A DNA stretch of 64,000 nt from Emticicia sp. 21SJ11W-3 (GTDB lineage Bacteria > Bacteroidota > Bacteroidia > Cytophagales > Spirosomataceae): contig NZ_CP092074.1 in assembly GCF_024138715.1 (NCBI RefSeq), positions 744,001 through 808,000 on the forward strand, given 5' to 3'. This document shows positions 42,226 to 52,997 of the stretch, in pieces; positions within the stretch are counted from its first letter, which is position 1; each line of letters opens with the position of its first letter. Below the pieces are notes generated by a model. It was not told where the DNA came from, searched no databases, and saw nothing but the letters and a program-made list of their open reading frames with translations. The position numbers and the translations under genes are program-made.

Positions 42226-45200
42226 ACTACTTTGTACCCATTAGGGGTGCTCTGATTTGTGGCGTACTTTGGCTAATGTCCATTGTAGCTTTTGCCCAAA
42301 AATCTGTTAGTGGTAAGATAAGTGATCCAAAAGGTGAGGCGATCCCTGGTGCCAGTATTTCATTAAAAGGAACTACTACCGGAACCATTTCGGATGCTTC
42401 AGGAAATTACAAAATTAATGTTCCAACCTCTGGTGGGGTGCTTGTGGTGAGTTCGATTGGCTACAGAAATCAGGAAATTGCAGTCGGCAATCAGACAACC
42501 CTGAACATCGTATTAGAATCAGACGAAGCGGCTCTTGATGAGGTGGTTGTAACCGGTTATGGTACTCAGTCAAAAAGAGATATTACAGGCGCTGTAACAA
42601 CAGTAAATGCAAAAGACCTTCAGTCGGTTCCTGCTACAACCTTTGCACAACAATTACAAGGGCGTGCATCTGGTTTGAGTATCGTTAACGACGCAACTCC
42701 CGGGGGTAATGCAACAGTACGTATACGTGGGTTTGGTACCATCGGTAATAATGACCCTCTGTTCATTATTGACGGTGTACCTACTGAAAATCAGGGTAAC
42801 TTAAACCCCAATGACATTGAGACTATCCAGATTCTGAAAGATGCCTCTGCTTCTTCAATTTATGGTTCTCGTGCAGCTAACGGGGTAGTTATCATTACAA
42901 CAAGAAAAGGTAAAATTGGTCCGGCTAAAATTAACTTCTCTGCTTATTATGGTTCACAGAAAGTTTCAGAAAATGTTGAGTCTCTGAATGCCAAGGAACT
43001 CGGACAATACCTTTATCTGGCTGATAAATATGCAGGCAAAACGCCTTCACACGGCCAGTACACTTATGGCCCTAATGGAGAAGTTACCATTCCTGATTAC
43101 GTGTTTCCAAGTGCAGGTAAAGAAGGCGCTGCCAACACCAACCCTGCCTTGTATTCATTAACACCAGACAACATCTACGCCATTACTAAATCGGCAGATA
43201 CCTACTGGTGGGGAGAACTTACCCGCACTGCGCCTATTCAAAACTATCAGTTATCGGCAAGTGGTGGTTCAGAAAACAGCCGCTATGCTTTGTCGGTAGG
43301 TTATTTCTCTCAGGACGGTGTGGTTAAATTTATCGGCTATGACCGTTACACTCTACGCTCAAATACTGAGTTCTCAGCCATTAATAAAAAACTGAGAGTA
43401 GGCGAAAACTTTACCGTAGCGCTTGATAACCGTAAAGGTGGTTTTAGCAACAACGAAGAGCAAAATGCGGTTTCTGGTTCATACAAACACCATCCGTTGC
43501 TTCCGATTTATGACATCAATGGTTTCTTTGCGGGTTCTCGTGGTGCCAACCTGGGTAACAACTCTAACCCTTATGCAACTTTGGCGCGTCAGGCTGATAA
43601 CAGAAGATACAGACTGAGAGGGTTCGGTAATATTTACGGTGAATACGATATCCTTCCGTTCCTTACTTTCAAAACCAGCTTAGGTATTGATATTGTTGGT
43701 GAAAACGGTAAATATATCAGCCGTGCTAACCCTGAGTACATTGAAGGTAGCTTCAACAACGGTTCAGAATCTAACACCAGCTACGACTACCAATGGGTAT
43801 GGCAAAATACCTTATCGTTCAGCAAAGTGTTTGATAACGTACACAAAGTGGATGCTTACATAGGTACTGAGGCCATCAAACAATTTGGCGAATACTTTGG
43901 TGCAACCCGTAATGGCTATGCTTTTGAAACCTTACCGATTATCAGCTACCTTGATCTTGGAGATCCAACCAGAGTTGGTAACTATGGCCGTGTTGGTAAC
44001 GACTACACCCTGTCATCGCAGTTCGGTAAATTCAACTATGCTTACAATGATAAATACCTTGTTCAGGCGATTATCAGAAATGACGCCTCTTCACGTTTCT
44101 TGTCAGCATCACGTAACGCGCTTTTCCCTGCGTTCAGTTTAGGATGGCGTTTGTCTGAAGAGAAATTCATTTCAGGTAACCTGCCTTTTGTTTCAGACTT
44201 GAAACTTCGTTTCGGTTGGGGTAAAACCGGTAACCAGAAAATTGGTAACTACAACGCCTATACTACTTATCGTTCTGATATTTACCATGCAGGGTATCCT
44301 ATTGATGGTAGCCAAACTACTCCGACAATCGGTTACGATACACAAGCATTTGGTAACCCTAAAGCAAAATGGGAAGCTACAACCTCAACTAACATTGGTT
44401 TAGATGCGTCGTTCTTCAAAGGTAAATTGAACTTTGAAATCGATTTGTGGAAACGTGTAACGTCTGATATGTTATTCACTACTCCATTAACTTTCACAGT
44501 GGGTGATGCTAACGCTCCGGCTTTCAACGTAGGGCAGATGACAAACAAAGGTCTTGATATTGGTATTAACTATAAAAACAGCATCAATAACTTCCGTTAT
44601 AGCATTTCTGGTAACTTGTCAACTTACAGAAACAACGTAGACCAACTAGATGCAAGCCCTAACACTCGTTATTTCGGATATGGTTCTCGCGTACCAGCTG
44701 TTACTTTAACTCAGGCTGGCTTACCAATCTCATCATTCTACGGTTACAAAATTCTGGGTATCTTCCAGACACAAGCAGAAGCAGATGCTTGGCCTAAATA
44801 TGAAGACTACAACAAACCTGGTAAATTTAAAGTGGCTGACATTAACGGAGACGGAAAAATCACGGATGCTGACCGTACCATTATCGGTAACCCTCACCCT
44901 GATTTCGTTTACGGTTTGAACCTGAACCTTGGTTACAAAGCGTTTGACCTGACTATTTTTGCCAACGGCACACAAGGTAACGATGTCTTTAACTATACCC
45001 GTTATTTCTCTGATTTCAATACTTTCCAGGGTAACCGTTCTAAACGCGCATTGTACGATGCATGGCAACCAAACCATACTTCAGGTACTGTACCTATTAT
45101 GGATGCCAACGACCAGGTTAGTAGCCGTCCTTCAAGCTATTTCATTGAAGATGGATCGTATTTCCGTATCAAAAATGTACAGTTAACATATAATCTGCCT

Positions 45201-45392
45201 TCAAAAGTTGCTAAGAAAACAGCTTTAGACAATGCACAGATTTACCTTCAGGTTCAGAACTTAGCTACATTTACCAAGTATACCGGTCTTAACCCTGAGA
45301 TTCAGACAGGATCCGATAATACGCTAGGTTTTGATGGTGGATACATGCCTGTATCAAGAACATTTATTGTAGGTGTTAACTTTGGTTTCTAA
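42216..45392 (+). CDS. SusC/RagA-family TonB-linked outer membrane protein (second)
   Basis: 1058 aa with the same layout as the first SusC: signal peptide, regulatory-like domain (VSGKISDPKGEAIPGASISL), DEVVVTGYGTQSKRDITGAV, plug (LQGRASGLSIVND, IRGFGTIGNNDPLFIIDG) and barrel ending VGVNFGF. The barrel diverges strongly from the first copy, so the two pairs probably take up different ligands, or different sizes of one ligand. The N-terminal 80 residues are nearly the same in both. Long leader with repeated start contexts upstream. susD follows after 64 bases. Confidence 0.96.
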   Translation: MKENYFVPIRGALICGVLWLMSIVAFAQKSVSGKISDPKGEAIPGASISLKGTTTGTISDASGNYKINVPTSGGVLVVSSIGYRNQEIAVGNQTTLNIVLESDEAALDEVVVTGYGTQSKRDITGAVTTVNAKDLQSVPATTFAQQLQGRASGLSIVNDATPGGNATVRIRGFGTIGNNDPLFIIDGVPTENQGNLNPNDIETIQILKDASASSIYGSRAANGVVIITTRKGKIGPAKINFSAYYGSQKVSENVESLNAKELGQYLYLADKYAGKTPSHGQYTYGPNGEVTIPDYVFPSAGKEGAANTNPALYSLTPDNIYAITKSADTYWWGELTRTAPIQNYQLSASGGSENSRYALSVGYFSQDGVVKFIGYDRYTLRSNTEFSAINKKLRVGENFTVALDNRKGGFSNNEEQNAVSGSYKHHPLLPIYDINGFFAGSRGANLGNNSNPYATLARQADNRRYRLRGFGNIYGEYDILPFLTFKTSLGIDIVGENGKYISRANPEYIEGSFNNGSESNTSYDYQWVWQNTLSFSKVFDNVHKVDAYIGTEAIKQFGEYFGATRNGYAFETLPIISYLDLGDPTRVGNYGRVGNDYTLSSQFGKFNYAYNDKYLVQAIIRNDASSRFLSASRNALFPAFSLGWRLSEEKFISGNLPFVSDLKLRFGWGKTGNQKIGNYNAYTTYRSDIYHAGYPIDGSQTTPTIGYDTQAFGNPKAKWEATTSTNIGLDASFFKGKLNFEIDLWKRVTSDMLFTTPLTFTVGDANAPAFNVGQMTNKGLDIGINYKNSINNFRYSISGNLSTYRNNVDQLDASPNTRYFGYGSRVPAVTLTQAGLPISSFYGYKILGIFQTQAEADAWPKYEDYNKPGKFKVADINGDGKITDADRTIIGNPHPDFVYGLNLNLGYKAFDLTIFANGTQGNDVFNYTRYFSDFNTFQGNRSKRALYDAWQPNHTSGTVPIMDANDQVSSRPSSYFIEDGSYFRIKNVQLTYNLPSKVAKKTALDNAQIYLQVQNLATFTKYTGLNPEIQTGSDNTLGFDGGYMPVSRTFIVGVNFGF

Positions 45393-45456
45393 TTAGAGTA
45401 GCAGTAAAAATTAAAAGCCAACACATTTATTACATTTAAACAAATACAATTCAAAT

Positions 45457-47253
45457 ATGAAAAGTAACAATATTGTTAAAATATTTCTGGCAACAGGACT
45501 AACGGTAGGACTCGCAGTTGGATGTAGCGATGAATTCCTTACCCGCGAGCCACAAGCCCAATACAGCCCTACCTCGCTGAAAACAGCTAAAGGTGTTGAA
45601 GGCGTATTATTGGGAGCCTATGCAATGATTGACGGAACAGGGCTTGACGGTCAGGACGCCTGGAATAATGATATCCATAACTGGGTTTTTGGTGGTATCC
45701 CATCAGATGATGCCTACAAAGGTACTGACGCCGGTGACCAACCTGAGCAATCGTTCCTTGAAAAATGGGACTTCCAACCTACCAATAACCACATCAAAAA
45801 CAAATGGAGAGGTTTATTTAAAGGTGTGGCACGTGCCAATGACGTAATTAATACCCTTGCTGATGTGAAGGATATTACTGACGCCAGAAAAGCACAGATT
45901 CTGGCTGAAGCGAAGTTCCTTAGAGCTTTGTTCCATTTTGAGGCTAAGAAAATGTGGAAGAATATTCCGTACATTGACGAGAAAATCTTCAATCTTAACG
46001 ACCTTGAAAGTACCAAAGTACCTGTAGATGCAAACGCATGGGCAAAAATTGAGAAAGATTTTGCTGACGCCGCATCGGTTCTTCCTGCAACACAGGCCCA
46101 GGTAGGCCGCCCTACCAAATGGGCTGCCAAGGCTTTTCAGGCTAAGGCTTTGATGTTCCAGGGCTTTGATATCAGCACTGGCGCGGCTAATACAGCTAAA
46201 CTTACAGCGGCCAAAGCACTTTTGGAAGAAATTGTAAACAGCGGTAAATTCAGATTGGTTGATGTGTACAGAGATAACTTTGATGCAAGCACGCGTAACA
46301 ACGCTGAGTCAATCTTCGAAGTACAGTTTGCTTCTTCAAGCGCTACCGGCGACGCCGCCAACCAAGGTGTAGGTCTGGCTCACCCTTATGCGTCTCCTTG
46401 GGGATGTTGCGGGTTCTACCAACCATCACAAAACCTGGTGAATGCATTCAAGACAAGTTCAGACGGATTACCATTAATTGATAATTTCAATGATTCTGAC
46501 GTTAAAAACGACCAGGGCTTAAAATTGGAAGATCCATTCACTCCTTATGATGGTGCGCTTGACCCTCGCTTAGACCAGACAGTTGGTCGTCGTGGTATCT
46601 TGTTTATCGACTACAAAATTCATAATGTAGACTTTATCCGTGACCAAACTTATGCGGGTCCGTACTCGCCTAAAAAACACATTCCTTCTAAGGCATTTAC
46701 GGGCGTAAACGGTTGGGGTAACTTAACCAGCAACAACTACCGTATTATGCGTTATGATATGATTTTGCTTTGGTTGGCAGAGTGTGAAGTGGAAGTAGGT
46801 AGCCTTGAAAAAGCAAGAGAGTTGGTTAACATGATCAGAACCCGTGCAGCTAACCCTGCCGGATTTGTTCAGAAAGCTACTCAGGGTGCAACACGTGACG
46901 CTTACACGCTTGTTTATGATTCACAAGGCAATCCTGTACCTGCTGCTAATTATGTAATTAAAAACTATACCTCCCCCTGGACCAGCAAAGATGTTGCCCG
47001 TAAAGCGGTTCGTTTTGAAAACCGTCTGGAGTTTGGTATGGAAGGACACCGTTTCTTTGACCTCGTAAGATGGGGTATTGCTGCCGATGTATTGAACAAA
47101 TACAATGAGGTAGAAGCTAACAAACGTGTTTATAAGAAAGGTGCCAGATTTGTTAAAGGTAAAAACGAGTTTTATCCAATTCCGCAAGAGGCTATCGACC
47201 GTTCAGAAAAAGACGGCAAGCCAACTTTGGAGCAGGATCCGGCTTACAAATAA
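45457..47253 (+). CDS. SusD/RagB-family substrate-binding lipoprotein (second)
   Basis: 598 aa with lipobox Cys in VGLAVGCSDEFLTREPQ. SusD fold markers: VARANDVINTLADV, ILAEAKFLRALFHFEAKKMW, GRPTKWAAKAFQAKALMF, and RFENRLEFGMEGHRFFDLVR near the C-terminus, ending FYPIPQEAIDRS. Both SusD proteins share a GWCCGFxQPS-like segment (PGTCCGFFQPS and PWGCCGFYQPS) and LDPRLDxxVGRRGI, so they belong to one subfamily. Surface ligand binding with the upstream SusC. Confidence 0.96.
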   Translation: MKSNNIVKIFLATGLTVGLAVGCSDEFLTREPQAQYSPTSLKTAKGVEGVLLGAYAMIDGTGLDGQDAWNNDIHNWVFGGIPSDDAYKGTDAGDQPEQSFLEKWDFQPTNNHIKNKWRGLFKGVARANDVINTLADVKDITDARKAQILAEAKFLRALFHFEAKKMWKNIPYIDEKIFNLNDLESTKVPVDANAWAKIEKDFADAASVLPATQAQVGRPTKWAAKAFQAKALMFQGFDISTGAANTAKLTAAKALLEEIVNSGKFRLVDVYRDNFDASTRNNAESIFEVQFASSSATGDAANQGVGLAHPYASPWGCCGFYQPSQNLVNAFKTSSDGLPLIDNFNDSDVKNDQGLKLEDPFTPYDGALDPRLDQTVGRRGILFIDYKIHNVDFIRDQTYAGPYSPKKHIPSKAFTGVNGWGNLTSNNYRIMRYDMILLWLAECEVEVGSLEKARELVNMIRTRAANPAGFVQKATQGATRDAYTLVYDSQGNPVPAANYVIKNYTSPWTSKDVARKAVRFENRLEFGMEGHRFFDLVRWGIAADVLNKYNEVEANKRVYKKGARFVKGKNEFYPIPQEAIDRSEKDGKPTLEQDPAYK

Positions 47254-47291
47254 TTTTAATGTGATTGTTTTAGAAAAAAAAGTTTATTTTT

Positions 47292-47327
47292 ACAGAGATG
47301 GTAGCTTTGCCATCTCTGTTTTTTTTA
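47292..47327 (+). terminator. Terminator after the second susCD pair
   Basis: A 10-bp stem (47292-47301 with 47310-47319) with an 8-nt loop and a run of T. It sits 18 bases before the next start codon, so some read-through into the FG-GAP gene is possible. Confidence 0.85.
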
Positions 47328-47345
47328 ATACTACCTGATTTTGTA

Positions 47346-50300
47346 ATGAAACTACATTCTATTAGCCCACTTTTTGTAAAATCCTTGCTTTTGCTTTTAG
47401 TACCCTTTGCTTTTTCGTGCAGTAAGAAAACAGATACTGTTTTTAGTAAACTACCAGCCGACGAAACGGGTATTCAGTTCTCAAACCGTATTACTGAAAA
47501 TGATACGATGAACATTGTATCGTTTGAGTATATCTACAACGGTGGTGGAGTAGCCATTGGCGACTTCAACGCTGATGGTAAACCAGACGTCTATTTTACA
47601 GGTAATCAGGTTCCGAATAAATTGTACCTGAACGAAGGTCTGGATGCCAAAAATAAACTTAAGTTTAAAGATGTAACTGCCGAGGCCAAAGTAAGTGGCG
47701 AAGGCCGCTGGTGTAATGGTGTTTCGGTGGTTGATATTAATAATGATGGCCTGCCTGATATTTATGTTTCTGCCTCAGTAAAGAAAGTGGCCAGCCAACG
47801 TGCCAATATGTTATATGTGAATCAGGGCGTAGGGCGGAACGGTGTTCCATCGTTCAAAGAAATGGCGGCTGATTACGGAATTGCAGATACTACACACACA
47901 ACCAATTCGGTGTTTTTTGATTATGATAACGATGGCGACCTCGATTTGTACATATTGGTAAATCAGATGGAAGACATCAATGTACCTAATATGTACCGCG
48001 AAGCACTGAAAGACGGAAGCTCTAAACGCACCCACCGGCTTTATAGAAACGATTGGGATGAAACCAGAAAGCACGCCTATTTTACCAATGTATCAAAAGA
48101 AGAAGGTATTCTCGTTGAAGGCTTTGGTCTGGGGGTTAATATTACAGACATCAATCAGGACGGCTGGAAGGATATTTATGTTACCAATGATTTCCTTACC
48201 AACGACCTGCTCTATATAAATCAGCACAAAGATGGCAGGCATACAGGTTTTACCGAGCAAGCGGCCAGTTACTTTAAGCATACCTCATATTCGGCTATGG
48301 GCAACGAAGTGGCCGACATCAATAATGACGGCCTGGTAGATATTATTGCGCTTGACATGATGCCCTTTACCAACAAGCGGAAGAAAATGATGACCATGGC
48401 CAATAACTACCAGACTTTTCAGAATAACGACCGCTTTCATTATGTTTATCAGTATCCGCGCAATACGCTTCAGGTAAATCAGGGTAAAGACCCTGTAACA
48501 GGCAAGCCAATTTTCAGTGAAGTAGGCCTGTTATCAGGTGTAGCACAAACCGACTGGAGCTGGACACCCATGGTAGTAGATTTTGATAACGATGGCCTCA
48601 GAGACATCATCATTACAAATGGTTTTCCGAAGGATATCACCGACCTCGATTTTATGGCTTACAGGCAATCAGTGTCTCATCTGGCTTCGGCTTCTTATCT
48701 GAGTGACTATATCCCTTCTGTAAAAATTCAGAACTTTGCCTATCATAACAAGGGGAATTTTCAGTTTGAAGACGTAACCAAAAAATGGGGAATGGCCGAG
48801 CCTTCATTTTCTAACGGAGCCGCCTATGCTGATTTGGATAATGACGGAGACCTGGATTATATTGTTAATAACATTGACGACTCCGCCTCAGTTTACCAGA
48901 ATAACTCAATTCAGCTAAAACCGCAGGAAAGCAATTACCTGAGGGTGAGCTTTAAAGGCAATACCCCGAATCTGATGGGTTTGGGTGCATGGGTTGAAAT
49001 TGAATATGATAACGGCAAAAAGCAGGTATATGAGCATACGCCTTATCGTGGATACCTGTCGTCGGTTGAACCGGTGGCTCATTTTGGACTGGGTAAAATT
49101 CAGAAAATTGACCAACTCAAAATTACCTGGCAGAGCGGTAAAATCCAGATTCTGAAAAATATTAAGACCAACCAGGTTTTAAACCTCAAAGAAAGTGACG
49201 CCTCGGTGCATCCGGCAGAGGCTAAAACAAGTCAGCCGGTTTTGTTTACTGACATCAGCACACAACTGCAGGTGCCTTATAAACATGAGGAAGAAGACTA
49301 CATAGATTTTAACGTACAGAAACTCTTGCCACACAAACTCTCGCAGTATGGCCCTGCCATTGCCGTTGGCGATGTAAATGGAGACGGATTGGAAGATATG
49401 TTTGTGGGCGGCTCTAAATTTCGTAAAGGTAGATTCCTGATTCAGAACAAGGATGGTAAATTTAATGTGCAGGACTGGCTACCCGGCGAAGAAGGCTTTA
49501 AAAAACCGCAGGAAGACGCCGGCGTTTTACTGTTTGATGCCGATAACGACAAAGACCTTGACCTGTACATTGTAAGTGGTAGTTATGAGTTTAAACCAGA
49601 TGCACCCGAACTGCAAGACAGGCTCTATATAAATGATGGGAAAGGGCATTTTACATTAAACACAGAGGCCTTGCCGGCGTTTCTGAAAAGCGGCTCTTGT
49701 ATAAAAGCGGCAGACTTTGACCATGACGGAGACCTTGATTTGTTTGTGGGCGGCAGAGTTGAGCCTAACGCTTATCCGAAACCTGTTTCAAGCTATGTTT
49801 TAAGAAACGACAGCCGTAACGGGCAACCTAAGTTTACGAACGTAACAGCCAGTTTAGCTGCGGGTTTACAGAATATAGGCCTGGTTTGTGATGCCGTTTG
49901 GAGCGATTATGACAACGATGGCTGGCCGGATTTGGTGCTGGTAGGAGAGTGGATGCCTGTAACCATTTTTAAAAACAATAAGGGCAAACTTGAGCCACTG
50001 GCTAAAAATGAGGGGCTGGCTGCCAAAATTGGCTGGTGGACAAGCATAACGTCAGGGGATTTTGATAATGATGGAGATATTGACTATATAGCCGGAAATT
50101 TAGGTCTGAATACCCTGATGCAGGCCAGTGATGCCCAACCGGTGGGTATTTATGCCAAAGATTTTAATAACGATGGTTTCTACGATGCCATTCCGACGGT
50201 GTATTTCCCTGATGATGAGGGCATACGGAAGGAATTCCCCTACAATACCCGCGATGACCTGGCCAAGCAGTTTATTCAGACACGCCAGCGTTTTCAGAAC

Positions 50301-50951
50301 TACCAGAAGTTTTCTGAGGCTACGATTGATAAAATTCTGAAACCGGAAGAAATGAAAGATGCTTTGGTGCTGAAAGCCAACTGGATGAAAAGCTCATACA
50401 TTGAAAATAAAGGCAATGGAAAATTTGAAGTAAGGGAATTGCCGATTCAGGCACAGTTTGCACCTTTAAATGGAATGGTTACCGGCGACTTTGACCAGGA
50501 TGGTAATCTGGATGTGTTGATAGCAGGTAATGACTATGGTACCGAGGTGCTGGTAGGAAGACATGATGCCTTGAACGGATTGATGCTGAAAGGAGATGGC
50601 AAAGGTAATTTTACAGCCGTGCTACCCGAAAAAAGCGGCTATTGTGTAACCGGAGACGCCAAAGGACTGGTACGCCTGAAGAACGCCAAAGGCGAATTGT
50701 TATTGGTTGCCTCTCAGAACCGCGACAATCTGAAGTTTTTTAGTTCTAAAAATCTGGTAAGAACCATAGATTTATTGCCATCAGAAACGGCAGCTCTACT
50801 TACCTTGAAAAACGGTAAAGTAAGAAAAGAAGAAGCCGCTTATGGCTCATCTTTTCTGTCGCAGTCGTCGCGCAGTGTCATCATTCCTTCTGATGTTTCA
50901 CAGGTAGAAATTCTTGATAACTCAGGAAAAAAACGGATAATAAAACCATAA
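47346..50951 (+). CDS. Giant FG-GAP/VCBS-repeat lipoprotein with ASPIC/UnbV domain
   Basis: 1201 aa. Start chosen at 47346 (lipoprotein signal, Cys in PFAFSCSKKTD); the frame is open back to 47298, but that stretch lies in a terminator. Two beta-propellers of FG-GAP repeats carry calcium-binding DxDxDG-type loops (DFNADGKPDVYF, DYDNDGDLDLYI, DFDHDGDLDLFV). Between them (about 530-610) is an ASPIC/UnbV domain (YLRVSFKGNTPNLMGLGAWV). Such CRTAC1-like lipoproteins often follow SusCD pairs in Cytophagales and are thought to be surface glycan-related proteins. No enzymatic residue set is recognised. Confidence 0.9.
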   Translation: MKLHSISPLFVKSLLLLLVPFAFSCSKKTDTVFSKLPADETGIQFSNRITENDTMNIVSFEYIYNGGGVAIGDFNADGKPDVYFTGNQVPNKLYLNEGLDAKNKLKFKDVTAEAKVSGEGRWCNGVSVVDINNDGLPDIYVSASVKKVASQRANMLYVNQGVGRNGVPSFKEMAADYGIADTTHTTNSVFFDYDNDGDLDLYILVNQMEDINVPNMYREALKDGSSKRTHRLYRNDWDETRKHAYFTNVSKEEGILVEGFGLGVNITDINQDGWKDIYVTNDFLTNDLLYINQHKDGRHTGFTEQAASYFKHTSYSAMGNEVADINNDGLVDIIALDMMPFTNKRKKMMTMANNYQTFQNNDRFHYVYQYPRNTLQVNQGKDPVTGKPIFSEVGLLSGVAQTDWSWTPMVVDFDNDGLRDIIITNGFPKDITDLDFMAYRQSVSHLASASYLSDYIPSVKIQNFAYHNKGNFQFEDVTKKWGMAEPSFSNGAAYADLDNDGDLDYIVNNIDDSASVYQNNSIQLKPQESNYLRVSFKGNTPNLMGLGAWVEIEYDNGKKQVYEHTPYRGYLSSVEPVAHFGLGKIQKIDQLKITWQSGKIQILKNIKTNQVLNLKESDASVHPAEAKTSQPVLFTDISTQLQVPYKHEEEDYIDFNVQKLLPHKLSQYGPAIAVGDVNGDGLEDMFVGGSKFRKGRFLIQNKDGKFNVQDWLPGEEGFKKPQEDAGVLLFDADNDKDLDLYIVSGSYEFKPDAPELQDRLYINDGKGHFTLNTEALPAFLKSGSCIKAADFDHDGDLDLFVGGRVEPNAYPKPVSSYVLRNDSRNGQPKFTNVTASLAAGLQNIGLVCDAVWSDYDNDGWPDLVLVGEWMPVTIFKNNKGKLEPLAKNEGLAAKIGWWTSITSGDFDNDGDIDYIAGNLGLNTLMQASDAQPVGIYAKDFNNDGFYDAIPTVYFPDDEGIRKEFPYNTRDDLAKQFIQTRQRFQNYQKFSEATIDKILKPEEMKDALVLKANWMKSSYIENKGNGKFEVRELPIQAQFAPLNGMVTGDFDQDGNLDVLIAGNDYGTEVLVGRHDALNGLMLKGDGKGNFTAVLPEKSGYCVTGDAKGLVRLKNAKGELLLVASQNRDNLKFFSSKNLVRTIDLLPSETAALLTLKNGKVRKEEAAYGSSFLSQSSRSVIIPSDVSQVEILDNSGKKRIIKP

Positions 50952-50970
50952 AACAAATCATTAACTGAGG

Positions 50971-51001
50971 GCCGGTAATGCTGCATTACCGGCTTTTTTT
51001 G
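50971..51001 (+). terminator. Terminator after the FG-GAP gene
   Basis: Perfect 10-bp stem (50971-50980 with 50984-50993), 3-nt loop, then a T-run. The following 245 bases to the next gene are AT-rich with no feature I can name. Confidence 0.9.
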
Positions 51002-51245
51002 TTTATATGCGTACATGTGTTATTGTTACATTATGAATCAATGGCTGTGATTGTTATAATGGCATATTAGAAAAATCATATATTGGGCTTTTTGGTATTA
51101 CATTATCGTCATAAAATCTTCTTTTATATGCTGATTCTTGGCATAAGTCGATTCTTCAACTGTATTCAATTAACTGGGTTGTAAATTGAAAAGTATTTCA
51201 GCCAAACCTGATATACCATCCATCATTCAACTGAAACAAAACTAT

Positions 51246-52916
51246 ATGAAATCTAACAGAAGAAACTTTATTCAGAAACTCGGGTTAGGTGCAGCCGGGG
51301 TAGGTACAATGGGTATGGGCAGTGCTATGCCCTTAACTGCCCATGCGCAAGCGTTCGGAATTAAAGAAAAAGACGATGAACAGATATTGTTTGTAGGTGA
51401 TAACATAGCTGTGGCCAACACAAGTTATGGCAAAATAAGAGGCTATATTTTAAGAGGTATTCATACTTTTCTGGGTATTCCTTATGGCGCAGATACAGGC
51501 GGCGAAAACCGTTTTATGCCTCCGCAAAAACCAAACCCCTGGGCCGGTATCAAGCCAACCGTTTGGTGGGGTAATACGGCTCCGCAAATAATGGAAAAAC
51601 GCTATGCCGATCAGTATGCCTCTTTTGTTGACCACTGGAATTATGATGATGTGAGCGAAGACTGCTTGCGCATAAATGTCTGGACACCGGCTCTGGACAC
51701 CAAAAAAAGACCTGTAATTGTATGGCTACATGGTGGCGGCTTTGTAAACGGAAATGGTATTGAGCAGGATGGATACAATGGCGAAAACATCAGCCGCCTG
51801 GGAGACGTGGTTTTTTGTTCGCTCAACCATCGCCTTGGGTCTCTGGGTTTTACCAATCTGGCTGGTGTAGCCGGTAGCAGGTTTGCTGCATCTGGCAATG
51901 TAGGTATGCTTGATATCGTAGCGGCATTAGAATGGGTTAAAGAAAATATTGCCAATTTTGGCGGAGACCCCGGCAATGTAACTATCATTGGGCAGTCGGG
52001 TGGTGGTGCTAAGGTATGCACCCTGATGGCCATGCCTTCTGCCAAAGGGTTGTTCCACAAGGCTGTGGCATTAAGCGGTACAACCCTGAGCGGTGTCAAT
52101 AAAGAATATGCCGAAAAACTAGGCGCAGTTGTGCTAAAAGAGGCAGGTCTGGGGCCAAACGAGGTAGGCAAACTACAGCAGATTCCGTGGAGACAATACA
52201 TTGATATAGCCAACCGTGCAGTGGCCTCTTTGGCTGACGAAGCCAAAAGACTTAACCTGCAAAGAGGCGGCTACGCTCCTGTGGCAGACGGGCAGTTCCT
52301 GAGCGATAAACCCTTCTTCTCAGACGCCGGACATTTTTCGGCTGATGTACCTCTTATCATTAGTACTACTTTCAACGAGTTTGCCCCAAGCAGAACGGAC
52401 GCTTCTCTGGAGAAAGTAACGCTGGCAGATGTACAAGAAAAGCTAAAACCCAGATTTGGTGATAAATCGGCTGATATTGTAGATGCCTATTCAAACGCAT
52501 TTAAAGATAAAAAACCCATTGAAATCTGGTCAATGATTATTAGCAACCGGAAAAACGCCATCGCAGCAGCCGATGCCAAGGCGTCTCAGAAGGCGCCGGT
52601 ATATGTTGCCTGGTTTGGCTGGCAGCCTCCGCTGTTTGATGGCCGCATGAGGGCGTTCCATTGTGACGACATCTGTTTCTGGTTCTATAATACAGACCTG
52701 ATGCTTACCCACACCGGTGGTGGGGCAAGGCCACGGCGGTTGTCAGAAAAAATGGCGAAATCTTTTCTGAATTTTGTTCGCACAGGTAACCCGAACGGTG
52801 GTGGCCTGCCTGCATGGGCACCTTACACTTCTGCCAAAGGCGAGACCATGATTCTGGATGACGTATGTATGCTTAAAAACGATCCGGATCGTGACGCCCG
52901 AAAGGCAATAGTTTAG
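51246..52916 (+). CDS. Tat-exported type B carboxylesterase
   Basis: 556 aa from the ATG at 51246; an upstream TTG frame to 51186 is unlikely. Twin-arginine signal NRRNFIQKLGLGAAGVGTMG. Carboxylesterase/para-nitrobenzyl esterase fold: oxyanion hole VWLHGGGFVNGNG, nucleophile elbow IIGQSGGGAKV (Ser about 250; GQSGG in place of the usual GESAG), acid in TTFNEFAPS and His in AFHCDDICFWF. Hydrolyses carboxylic esters in the periplasm, possibly acyl or aryl groups on a glycoside taken up by the SusCD systems. Confidence 0.92.
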   Translation: MKSNRRNFIQKLGLGAAGVGTMGMGSAMPLTAHAQAFGIKEKDDEQILFVGDNIAVANTSYGKIRGYILRGIHTFLGIPYGADTGGENRFMPPQKPNPWAGIKPTVWWGNTAPQIMEKRYADQYASFVDHWNYDDVSEDCLRINVWTPALDTKKRPVIVWLHGGGFVNGNGIEQDGYNGENISRLGDVVFCSLNHRLGSLGFTNLAGVAGSRFAASGNVGMLDIVAALEWVKENIANFGGDPGNVTIIGQSGGGAKVCTLMAMPSAKGLFHKAVALSGTTLSGVNKEYAEKLGAVVLKEAGLGPNEVGKLQQIPWRQYIDIANRAVASLADEAKRLNLQRGGYAPVADGQFLSDKPFFSDAGHFSADVPLIISTTFNEFAPSRTDASLEKVTLADVQEKLKPRFGDKSADIVDAYSNAFKDKKPIEIWSMIISNRKNAIAAADAKASQKAPVYVAWFGWQPPLFDGRMRAFHCDDICFWFYNTDLMLTHTGGGARPRRLSEKMAKSFLNFVRTGNPNGGGLPAWAPYTSAKGETMILDDVCMLKNDPDRDARKAIV

Positions 52917-52997
52917 ATATAGAAAACGGATGCAGCTTATTGAGCGGTTTTTATCTGTAAAACATTGGTAATGAATATAAAATAAACTTTTAGAGTA

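Noticed and set aside
47298-47345. Upstream extension of the FG-GAP gene to the ATG at 47298
   Set aside because: The stretch lies within the terminator hairpin of the second susCD pair and would spoil the lipoprotein signal that starts at 47346.
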